Below are positions 32,681 through 38,945 of a stretch of 64,000 nucleotides of DNA, piece after piece (the stretch's first letter is position 1; each line of letters opens with the position of its first letter). The DNA is from CAMDTE01 sp034679985. Its GTDB lineage: Bacteria; Bacteroidota; Bacteroidia; Flavobacteriales; Schleiferiaceae. The stretch is from positions 1 through 64,000 of the forward strand of contig JAXITR010000002.1 of the NCBI GenBank assembly GCA_034679985.1, given 5' to 3'. The notes under the pieces are model-generated. The model was not told the origin of the DNA. It ran no database searches and worked only from the letters and a program-made list of their open reading frames with translations. Position numbers and translations under genes: made by a program.

Positions 32681-33850
32681 TTAGTGGGGCAAAGTTACAA
32701 CGCGCAAGGCATCGCGGCCTGCGGCCGCTCGCTTCCGCGCTTCGTCGGCCGTTTCGGCAACTGCCGTCAGGTGTCCCATCTTCCGAAACGGCCGCGTTTC
32801 GCGCTTGCCGTACAAATGCAGGTGCACTCCGGCTTGGGACAAAACGTCCAACGCCCCTTCGTAGTGCACCGGCCCTTGGTGGCCTTCGGCTCCCACCACG
32901 TTGGCCATGGCGGCGGCGGCGTGCGCTTGGGTTCCGCCCAACGGCAGATCGCAGGCCGCGCGCACCAACTGCTCAAATTGCGAAGTAGCGCAGGCTTCTA
33001 AGGTCCAGTGTCCGGAATTGTGCGGGCGCGGTGCCGCCTCGTTGATCCACAGGTTTCCGCTACGGTCCATAAAAAATTCCACGGAAAGCAGGCCTACTAG
33101 GCCCAAAGCTTCCACCAACTTGAGGGCCAGTTCTTGCGCCGCGGCGGCTGCAGCAGGGGAAAGTCGGGTAGGGACCACCACAAATTCAACTTGATTGGCC
33201 GTGGGGTGAAAATCCATATCCGTCACCGGGTAGACGGCCGTTTCGCCGGACCGGGTACGCGCCACTTGAACGGCCACCTCCAGATCCAAGTCCACCAGAG
33301 CCTCCGCCAGGCACTCGCCGTTGGGCAGCGCTTGGGCTTGTTCCTCCGTGCGCACCAGGGTAACGCCAAAACCGTCGTAGCCGCCGGTGGCTGCCTTCCA
33401 CACAAAGGGAAGGGGCCACGCGCCTGCGGCGCGGTCTGCGTGCAGCGCTTCGATGCTTTCGTAAACGGTAAAAGGAGCCGTGGGCAACCCAATTTCCGCA
33501 AAAAATGCTTTTTGCCGGGCCTTGTTTTGCAGAATCTGCAACACGCGTCCGGGGGGGAAGCAGGGAATGCCTTCCACCTCCAATTGGATCAAGGCGTCGG
33601 CATTGACGGCTTCCAGTTCCAGAACGACGGACTGGCACTGCCGGCCAAAGTTCAGAACGGTGGCGTAGTCCGTGAGGGAGCCGCGTTCAAAACGGTGCGC
33701 GCCGTACTGCGCGGGAGCGTCCGCCGCGGGGTCCAGAATGGCCACGGCGATGTCCATGCGGCGGGCAGCGGCCAAAAGCATTTTGCCCAGTTGGCCGCCC
33801 CCAACAATGCCAAGGGTGAACTGGGGGTTGGAAAACGGAGAAGAGGTCAT
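32681..33850 (-). CDS. purK: N5-carboxyaminoimidazole ribonucleotide synthase
   Basis: Protein of 389 residues of the ATP-grasp superfamily; it carboxylates AIR with bicarbonate and ATP to make N5-CAIR for PurE. The N-terminal motif is TLGIVGGGQLGKMLLAAARR, then LPFVWKAATGGYDGFGV of the ATP-grasp domain and the metal-binding GLLSVEFFMDRSGNLWINE and APRPHNSGHWTLEA. The ATG at 33850 overlaps the stop of the SprT-like gene (ATGA), so these genes form one operon running sprT-like, purK, purE. Confidence 0.96.
   Translation of the reverse strand: MTSSPFSNPQFTLGIVGGGQLGKMLLAAARRMDIAVAILDPAADAPAQYGAHRFERGSLTDYATVLNFGRQCQSVVLELEAVNADALIQLEVEGIPCFPPGRVLQILQNKARQKAFFAEIGLPTAPFTVYESIEALHADRAAGAWPLPFVWKAATGGYDGFGVTLVRTEEQAQALPNGECLAEALVDLDLEVAVQVARTRSGETAVYPVTDMDFHPTANQVEFVVVPTRLSPAAAAAAQELALKLVEALGLVGLLSVEFFMDRSGNLWINEAAPRPHNSGHWTLEACATSQFEQLVRAACDLPLGGTQAHAAAAMANVVGAEGHQGPVHYEGALDVLSQAGVHLHLYGKRETRPFRKMGHLTAVAETADEARKRAAAGRDALRVVTLPH
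32690..32697 (-). promoter_or_regulatory. -7 box (TAACTTTG) upstream of purE
   Basis: Exact TAnnTTTG match on the minus strand, 20 bases before the purE ATG and within the last codons of purK. It may give internal transcription of purE. Confidence 0.35.
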
Positions 33851-34569
33851 GGGTGCCAATGGATTTCCGAAGAAACAGGGGTTGGAGCGGGAAGTGGGGC
33901 GTCGGTCCAAACCACTTCTGCCAGGGGATGCACGGCAAAGGTACGGCCGCTGCCCACTTCCGTGCAGGCAATGCGGGTGCGTCGGCGCGGTCCTTTTACG
34001 AACGCCCGGCCGCTCACCAACCGAAAAGCAGCCCCTTCGGGCAGATCCCGTACGTGCGGACGTTCGGTCGTTTTGGGGCGGAGCACCTGCAGCAGGGCGG
34101 GGTCTGCGCCGCACGAGGCCTTGGGTTTGCGCAGGGATTTTTCCAGCACGCGCGCCACTTCCGGCTGAAAAACACCCTCCGTCAAAAAGGGGGTAACCAC
34201 CGCGCGGTAGGCGGCTTGCCATTCGCTGCCGTGGGGGGCGGGTTTGACCGGCCGTACGGGCCGACCGCGTAAAACAGCGGTCAATTGCTTCAGCGGATTC
34301 AGTCCGCCGTTGAATGCACCTTTCTGCGCTTGCCACGCGGCGTCTACGTGGGCGTGGGCCAGCTCGTGCAAGAGGGTCAGGAGAAAGGCGTCGGGCGGCA
34401 AGTCTCGGTTCACCCGAATGCGGGCGGGTTTGCCGTCGTGCGCGGGCCGGAAGTCTCCCCATTTGGAGCTGCGCGGCGCCACGGCGTCAATGGCACCTGT
34501 GAATGCCTGTGCCAGCGGAACCACCAGTTCGGCGGCGCGCTCGTTGGGCAGCAGGGGAATCCAATTCAC
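33847..34569 (-). CDS. SprT-like zinc metalloprotease-family protein
   Basis: Protein of 240 residues starting at the GTG 34569 (MNWIPLLPNERAAEL). The metal-binding motif HELAH is at residues 68-72 within LLTLLHELAHAHVDAAW, and the preceding WGDFRPAHDGKPARIRVNRD is typical of Bacteroidota SprT-like proteins. In eukaryotes Spartan-type proteases of this family degrade DNA-protein crosslinks; the bacterial role is unknown. The C-terminal part is Arg-rich (VKGPRRRTRIACTEVG). The GTG overlaps the stop of a 39-codon lipoprotein-like ORF (GTGA). The frame is open further upstream, so a longer N-terminus is possible, but the residues there do not resemble the family. Confidence 0.8.
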   Translation of the reverse strand: MNWIPLLPNERAAELVVPLAQAFTGAIDAVAPRSSKWGDFRPAHDGKPARIRVNRDLPPDAFLLTLLHELAHAHVDAAWQAQKGAFNGGLNPLKQLTAVLRGRPVRPVKPAPHGSEWQAAYRAVVTPFLTEGVFQPEVARVLEKSLRKPKASCGADPALLQVLRPKTTERPHVRDLPEGAAFRLVSGRAFVKGPRRRTRIACTEVGSGRTFAVHPLAEVVWTDAPLPAPTPVSSEIHWHP

Positions 34570-34685
34570 CGCGACGCGGAAAAATGCGGACAATCGCAGC
34601 CGCGCGCCCCGCCGCAGGCCGTTGCCGCGGTTGCCAGCGCCACCAGCGCCAAAACCGCGAAAAGAGTTGAAAAAGCACGTTTCAT
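34566..34685 (-). CDS. 39-residue lipoprotein-like ORF coupled to the SprT-like gene
   Basis: Reads from the ATG at 34685 to a TGA at 34566 that overlaps the GTG of the SprT-like gene (GTGA). It begins MKRAFSTLFAVLALVALA and reaches a lipobox-like AATAC with Cys at residue 24, then a 15-residue Cys-containing tail (GGARGCDCPHFSASR). A -7-like box TATTTTTA (34698-34691) ends five bases before the ATG, the same spacing seen at many genes here. It may be a tiny lipoprotein, or the displaced signal peptide of the SprT-like protein after a frameshift. The latter would make that protein an envelope lipoprotein. Confidence 0.4.
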   Translation of the reverse strand: MKRAFSTLFAVLALVALATAATACGGARGCDCPHFSASR

Positions 34686-34690
34686 CCCCG

Positions 34691-34698
34691 TAAAAATA
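34691..34698 (-). promoter_or_regulatory. -7-like box (TATTTTTA) for the small lipoprotein/SprT-like operon
   Basis: One mismatch to TAnnTTTG at the last base. It ends five bases before the ATG at 34685 and lies back to back with the mlaE box at 34702-34709. Confidence 0.35.
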
Positions 34699-34701
34699 AC
34701 G

Positions 34702-34709
34702 TAATTTTA
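34702..34709 (+). promoter_or_regulatory. -7-like box (TAATTTTA) for mlaE
   Basis: One mismatch to TAnnTTTG at the last base. It ends four bases before the ATG at 34714. Confidence 0.4.
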
Positions 34710-34713
34710 GGGC

Positions 34714-35460
34714 ATGATTTACCGCTTTTTTGCCGAATTGGGTGCCTACTGGCTCTTTTTGCGCCAAGTCTTCCGTCGGCCGGAGCGGTTTGCGGAATAC
34801 CGCAAGGCTTTTTGGCGCGATGTAGACGCCTTAGGTGTGAAAACATTGCCCTTGGTGGCCATCATTTCCTTGTTCATGGGCGCGGTAGTCACCATCCAGA
34901 CGGCACTGAATTTGGAGGATCCACTCATCCCGCGCTACTACATCGCCATTGCCGTTCGGGAGTCCATTTTATTGGAGTTTGCACCCACCATCGTGAGCCT
35001 CATTTTGGCGGGCATCGTGGGTTCCAACATCTCCGGATCTCTAGGCAACATGCGCATCACGGAGCAAATCGACGCCCTGGAAGTCATGGGCATCAATCCG
35101 GCCGGGTTTTTGGTGCTCCCTAAAATCGCCGCCAACGTTTTGTTCAGCCCCGTCCTGCTCATTTTCTCCATGGCGGGGGGCTTGGTGGGCGGCTACTTGG
35201 CCGGTTGGTGGTTGGGACTTTTGTCTCCGGGTGAATTTTTATTGGGTCTTCGGTTGGAATTTCAACCCTTTTACATCGCCTATTCGGTATTTAAGATGAC
35301 CGTTTTTGCGTTCTTCATTGCCAGTGTACCCTCCTTCTTTGGGTACCGCGTGAAAGGGGGGCCTTTGGAGGTGGGACACGCCAGCACCCAGGCCGTCATC
35401 GCCACCATCTTGGCGATCATCCTGTTCAACTACATCCTGACCAACCTCATTCTGCAATGA
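34714..35460 (+). CDS. mlaE: MlaE-family ABC transporter permease (lipid trafficking)
   Basis: Protein of 248 residues with five or six membrane helices, of the MlaE/YrbE permease family. It works with an MlaF ATPase to move phospholipids between the membranes and so keep the outer membrane asymmetric. Typical sequence is VAIISLFMGAVVTIQTALNL, then the family signature region IVGSNISGSLGNMRITEQID and ALEVMGINPAGFLVLPKIAA. The stop overlaps the mlaF start (ATGA). The substrate-binding MlaD (MCE) gene that usually completes the system is not adjacent; the next gene downstream is convergent. Confidence 0.92.
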   Translation: MIYRFFAELGAYWLFLRQVFRRPERFAEYRKAFWRDVDALGVKTLPLVAIISLFMGAVVTIQTALNLEDPLIPRYYIAIAVRESILLEFAPTIVSLILAGIVGSNISGSLGNMRITEQIDALEVMGINPAGFLVLPKIAANVLFSPVLLIFSMAGGLVGGYLAGWWLGLLSPGEFLLGLRLEFQPFYIAYSVFKMTVFAFFIASVPSFFGYRVKGGPLEVGHASTQAVIATILAIILFNYILTNLILQ

Positions 35461-36218
35461 TTTCCGTGCGCAACCTCCACAAGTCCTTTGGTGACCAGCA
35501 CGTGTTGCGCGGCATCGATGTGGAACTGAAGCCCGGCAAGTGCAACTTGATCATTGGCTTAAGTGGCTCCGGAAAAACGGTGATGCTGAAGTCCATTTTG
35601 GGGTTGGTTCAGCCCGACGAAGGCACCATTCTGTACGACGGCCGAAACCTGCGCGAAATGGAGCCCAGCGACGCCCGGAAGGTGCGCCAGGAAATGGGCA
35701 TGGTCTTCCAAGGAAGCGCCCTGTTCACCTCGCAAAGCATCGAAGAAAACGTGCGTCTTCCCCTGGACTTTTTTACGAGCATGTCTGCGGCCGAGAAAAA
35801 GGAACGGGTTCGGTTCTGTTTGGAGCGCGTTCGCATTGAAAAAGCGGCCCACAAATACCCCGCGGAACTCTCTGGCGGCATGCAAAAACGCGTGGCCATT
35901 GCACGCGCCATCGTATTGAATCCCAAGTATTTGTTCTGCGACGAGCCCAACAGCGGCCTGGACCCAGAAACCTCCCTGGTCATCGACGCCCTCATCCAAG
36001 ACATCACCCACGAGTACGGCATGACCACGGTCATCAATACGCACGACATGAACTCCGTTTTGGAGATTGGCGAGCACGTTCTCCTATTAAAGGGAGGCGA
36101 GAAGGTCTGGGAAGGCACGAACGACGAAATCCTGGAGGCGGAAGACCCGGCCGTAGTGGACTACGTTTTTCGATCCAACTTGATGAAAAGAGTGCGCACG
36201 GCCCTGAGCGGGCAGTGA
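35457..36218 (+). CDS. mlaF: MlaF-family ABC transporter ATPase
   Basis: Protein of 253 residues. Walker A is LIIGLSGSGKTVMLKSILG, the Q-loop is GMVFQGSALFTS, the signature AELSGGMQKRVAIARAIV, Walker B LFCDEPNSGLDPETS, and the H-loop VINTHDMNSVLEIG. GSALF and the LSGGMQKR form are typical of MlaF/MKL-type ATPases. It powers the adjacent MlaE permease. It ends 25 bases from the convergent kmo gene with no terminator apparent in the gap. Confidence 0.93.
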   Translation: MISVRNLHKSFGDQHVLRGIDVELKPGKCNLIIGLSGSGKTVMLKSILGLVQPDEGTILYDGRNLREMEPSDARKVRQEMGMVFQGSALFTSQSIEENVRLPLDFFTSMSAAEKKERVRFCLERVRIEKAAHKYPAELSGGMQKRVAIARAIVLNPKYLFCDEPNSGLDPETSLVIDALIQDITHEYGMTTVINTHDMNSVLEIGEHVLLLKGGEKVWEGTNDEILEAEDPAVVDYVFRSNLMKRVRTALSGQ

Positions 36219-36243
36219 ACGCGCACCGCGATCTGCCTGCGAT

Positions 36244-37581
36244 TTACCGCGCTGTTCGTTCCAACAACAAAGCCTCAACTTCGGCACTGTCCCAACGCTC
36301 TTCTAGGCCCGGCAAAGCCATTACTTCGCGCATGATGGCCTCCTGCCTGCGGCCGTTGGCCAAGGCCTCCGCGTAGGGCGTGTGCGAAAAGGTGACTTGG
36401 GTGTAGAGCGGCGTCCAGCGGTCCGGATGCTTGTTGGAGAACCACGCCTCAATTTTCTTCTGAAGCAGAAACTCCGGTTGGCCCACCAAATCGCGCATTT
36501 CAATGAAATTCAGCAAGGCCAACTCCGCAATGGCGTCGCCGTTGGGTTTCTGAATGCGGCTGTATTCAGGCAACACGTTGGGCCAGTCCTCGCCGTGTGC
36601 GTCCAGGAGGTCGTCCAGCACCGTGCAATCCTCAAAACCGGCGTTCATGCCCTGTCCGTAGAACGGAACGATGGCGTGTGCGGCGTCGCCAATGAGGGCG
36701 ACGGTTCCGTTGAATTGCCAGGGGTCGCACCGCATGATGACCAGGGAACTGGCGGGGTTGGTTTCCCACTGCGTGCGAAAATCAGGCATCAGGGAGAGGG
36801 CGTCGGGAAAAATGCGGGCAAAAAAGGCTTCGGCGTCGTCCGTAGTGGGCAAGCTCGCAAAACTCTCGGGGCCTTCCCACGCGAAAAACAGCGTCAGGGT
36901 GAAGCTGCCGTCTGGATTGGGCAAGGCGATGAGCATGTACCCGCCCCGCGGCCAAATGTGCAAGGCGTTTTTCTCCATTTGGAACGCTCCGTTCGCGCCA
37001 GCCGGAATGTGCAATTCCTTGTAGCCGTGATCGATGTACTGCTGCTGGTACTGGTAGCGGTCCGTTTTGATCATGGCGGACCGGATGGCGCTGTAGGCAC
37101 CGTCCGTGGCAAAAAGGAGCCCCGGTTCCACGCGTTCCACGGATCCGTCGCCGGATTCAAAAGCCGCAGATCCGGTTTTTAGGTCCACGTCCACGCATTT
37201 GCGGTCAAAATGCAGGTGTACGTTGCCGCTTTGCTCCGCCAAGGTCATCAGCTGTTCGTTCAAACCGCCGCGGGAGACCGAATAAATGGCCTGGCCGTCT
37301 TTTCCGTAGGGTTGGCGGACCAAGGTGCCGTCCACGGCGTGCATCACGCGGTGGCTCATGGGGATGGCCTCGCGGGCAATGGCCTCCGCCAATCCGGCGC
37401 GCTCCAAGGCCTTCCAGCCGCGGTTGGAAAGGGCCAAATTGATGCTGCGTCCGCCGGCGTAGCCTGCTTTGCGGGAGTCCGTCCGACGCTCGTAAACGTC
37501 CACGCGGTAGCCGCGCTTGGCCAACAGGGCGGTCCACAACGAGCCGACGAGTCCGGCTCCAACTACAGTTGCTTTTTTCAT
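36244..37581 (-). CDS. kmo: Kynurenine 3-monooxygenase
   Basis: Protein of 445 residues, an FAD monooxygenase that makes 3-hydroxykynurenine from kynurenine with NADPH and oxygen. The FAD-binding GxGxxG is at residues 8-13 (VVGAGLVGSLWTALLAKRGY), followed by the substrate-pocket RSINLALSNRGWKALE, and the second flavin motif GDAAHAIVPFYGQGMNAGFE. These match bacterial KMO rather than generic hydroxylases; the C-terminal region after FSHTPYAEALANG is helical. The ATG overlaps the kynU stop (ATGA), so the pair forms an operon for tryptophan catabolism through 3-hydroxyanthranilate. The dioxygenases that precede and follow these steps are not in the window. Confidence 0.94.
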   Translation of the reverse strand: MKKATVVGAGLVGSLWTALLAKRGYRVDVYERRTDSRKAGYAGGRSINLALSNRGWKALERAGLAEAIAREAIPMSHRVMHAVDGTLVRQPYGKDGQAIYSVSRGGLNEQLMTLAEQSGNVHLHFDRKCVDVDLKTGSAAFESGDGSVERVEPGLLFATDGAYSAIRSAMIKTDRYQYQQQYIDHGYKELHIPAGANGAFQMEKNALHIWPRGGYMLIALPNPDGSFTLTLFFAWEGPESFASLPTTDDAEAFFARIFPDALSLMPDFRTQWETNPASSLVIMRCDPWQFNGTVALIGDAAHAIVPFYGQGMNAGFEDCTVLDDLLDAHGEDWPNVLPEYSRIQKPNGDAIAELALLNFIEMRDLVGQPEFLLQKKIEAWFSNKHPDRWTPLYTQVTFSHTPYAEALANGRRQEAIMREVMALPGLEERWDSAEVEALLLERTAR

Positions 37582-38870
37582 GGGGTCAAAAGTTCCAACA
37601 GGATGGATTCCAGACGGGACAGGTCTTCGTAGGAATTATAGAGGGGCACGGGAGCCATGCGAATGCAGTCCGGCTCGCGCCAGTCTGCCACCACGCCGCG
37701 TTCCGTGAGGGCGTCAAAAAAAGATTTGCCGCGGCCGGGGAAGCGCACGCTCACCTGCGAGCCGCGTTCGTGGTCTGCGCGGGGCGTAAACACTTCGATG
37801 GCAGCGCCGGTGGTTTCGGCCGTACGGTCCAACAAGCCCATCAAGGCCGCGGAGAGCTCCAAACTCTTGGTACGGCGCGCACCCGGATGTTCGGAGTCGG
37901 CGCGGTCAAACAGATCCAAGGAGGCCCGGTGCACCGCCATGCTCAACACCGGAGCGTTGGACAACTGCCAAGACTCCGCGGAGGGAATGGGGTGGAAGTC
38001 CGGCTCCATGAGGAAGCGTCGGGTTTTATCTTGGCCCCACCAGCCCGCCAAACGCAGGGTTTCTGCACCGTGGTGCCGCTCGTGCACAAAGATGCCCGCC
38101 ACCCCGCCGGGGCTGCTGTTCAAGTACTTGTAGCTGCACCAGGCCGCAAAATCCACATTCCAGGCGTGCAGTTCCAACGGAACATTGCCCGCGGCGTGCG
38201 CCAAGTCCCAGCCCACCAGAACGCCGCGTTCTTGGGCGTAGGCGGTGAGTCGTTCCATAGGAAATACCTGTCCGGTGAAATAATTCACGCCGCCCACCAA
38301 CATTAGGGCAATCTCGGAACCGTGTTTGTTCAGAGCCGCTTCAAAATCCTCCGGACGGTGCGTGCCACCGGGGCCGTTGGGGGCGATTTCGATCAAGTCC
38401 GTATCCGGGTTGAATCCGTGCCAGCGCAGCTGGGAGGCCAAGGCGTACCGATCGGACGGGAAGGCCTTGGCTTCGGTTAAAATCTTAAACCGCGAAGCCG
38501 TGGGGCGGTAAAAACTCGCCATCAAAAAGTGCAAGTTGGCGGTCAAAGAGCCCATGGCCACCACCTCGCTGGGCCGGGCGCCGGTCAAGCGGGCCAGGCT
38601 GGAGGTCATGCGTTCGTGGTAGGGCATCCACGGGTTTTTGGCGGCAAAATGCCCCTCCACGCCCAGGCGCTGCCAGTCGTCCAATTCCGTTTGCAGGGCC
38701 GCGGACGCAGACTTGGGTTGCAAACCCAGCGAATTGCCGGTGAGGTAGACGCAATCTTCGCCCGCGTGCTGGGGAATGAAAAATTCCGACCGGTAGGAAA
38801 ACAAGGGGTCCGCAGCGTCGCGCAGGCGCGCTTCCGAGAGCGGTAAATAACGTGTTGATAAAGGGTCCAT
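37578..38870 (-). CDS. kynU: Kynureninase
   Basis: Protein of 430 residues, a PLP-dependent hydrolase that cleaves kynurenine or 3-hydroxykynurenine to (3-hydroxy)anthranilate and alanine. Family motifs are YLTGNSLGLQPKSA, GSLTANLHFLMASFYRP, GWDLAHAAGNVPLELHAWNV and the PLP-lysine region AAWCSYKYLNSSPGGVAGIF. The ATG at 38870 is preferred over an upstream in-frame start because the N-terminus then matches the family. It has a weak -7 box (TACCTTGC) 20 bases upstream and is followed by kmo through a 4-base overlap. Confidence 0.95.
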   Translation of the reverse strand: MDPLSTRYLPLSEARLRDAADPLFSYRSEFFIPQHAGEDCVYLTGNSLGLQPKSASAALQTELDDWQRLGVEGHFAAKNPWMPYHERMTSSLARLTGARPSEVVAMGSLTANLHFLMASFYRPTASRFKILTEAKAFPSDRYALASQLRWHGFNPDTDLIEIAPNGPGGTHRPEDFEAALNKHGSEIALMLVGGVNYFTGQVFPMERLTAYAQERGVLVGWDLAHAAGNVPLELHAWNVDFAAWCSYKYLNSSPGGVAGIFVHERHHGAETLRLAGWWGQDKTRRFLMEPDFHPIPSAESWQLSNAPVLSMAVHRASLDLFDRADSEHPGARRTKSLELSAALMGLLDRTAETTGAAIEVFTPRADHERGSQVSVRFPGRGKSFFDALTERGVVADWREPDCIRMAPVPLYNSYEDLSRLESILLELLTP

Positions 38871-38890
38871 CAAAGCTTTCGTTGACCCCT

Positions 38891-38898
38891 GCAAGGTA
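38891..38898 (-). promoter_or_regulatory. -7-like box (TACCTTGC) for kynU-kmo
   Basis: Close to TAnnTTTG with two mismatches at the end. It lies 20 bases before the kynU ATG and back to back with the gcvP box. Confidence 0.3.
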
Positions 38899-38912
38899 GG
38901 GCAGTTTTGGAG

Positions 38913-38920
38913 TAATTTTG
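38913..38920 (+). promoter_or_regulatory. -7 box (TAATTTTG) for gcvP
   Basis: Exact TAnnTTTG match, 25 bases before the gcvP ATG at 38946, so this gene probably has a short 5' leader. Confidence 0.5.
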
Positions 38921-38945
38921 TGACCTTCTAAAACCCTTTGTCGCC

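Noticed and set aside
36219..36243. Possible terminator between convergent mlaF and kmo
   Set aside because: The gap is only 25 bases and GC-rich, without a clear hairpin plus T-run.
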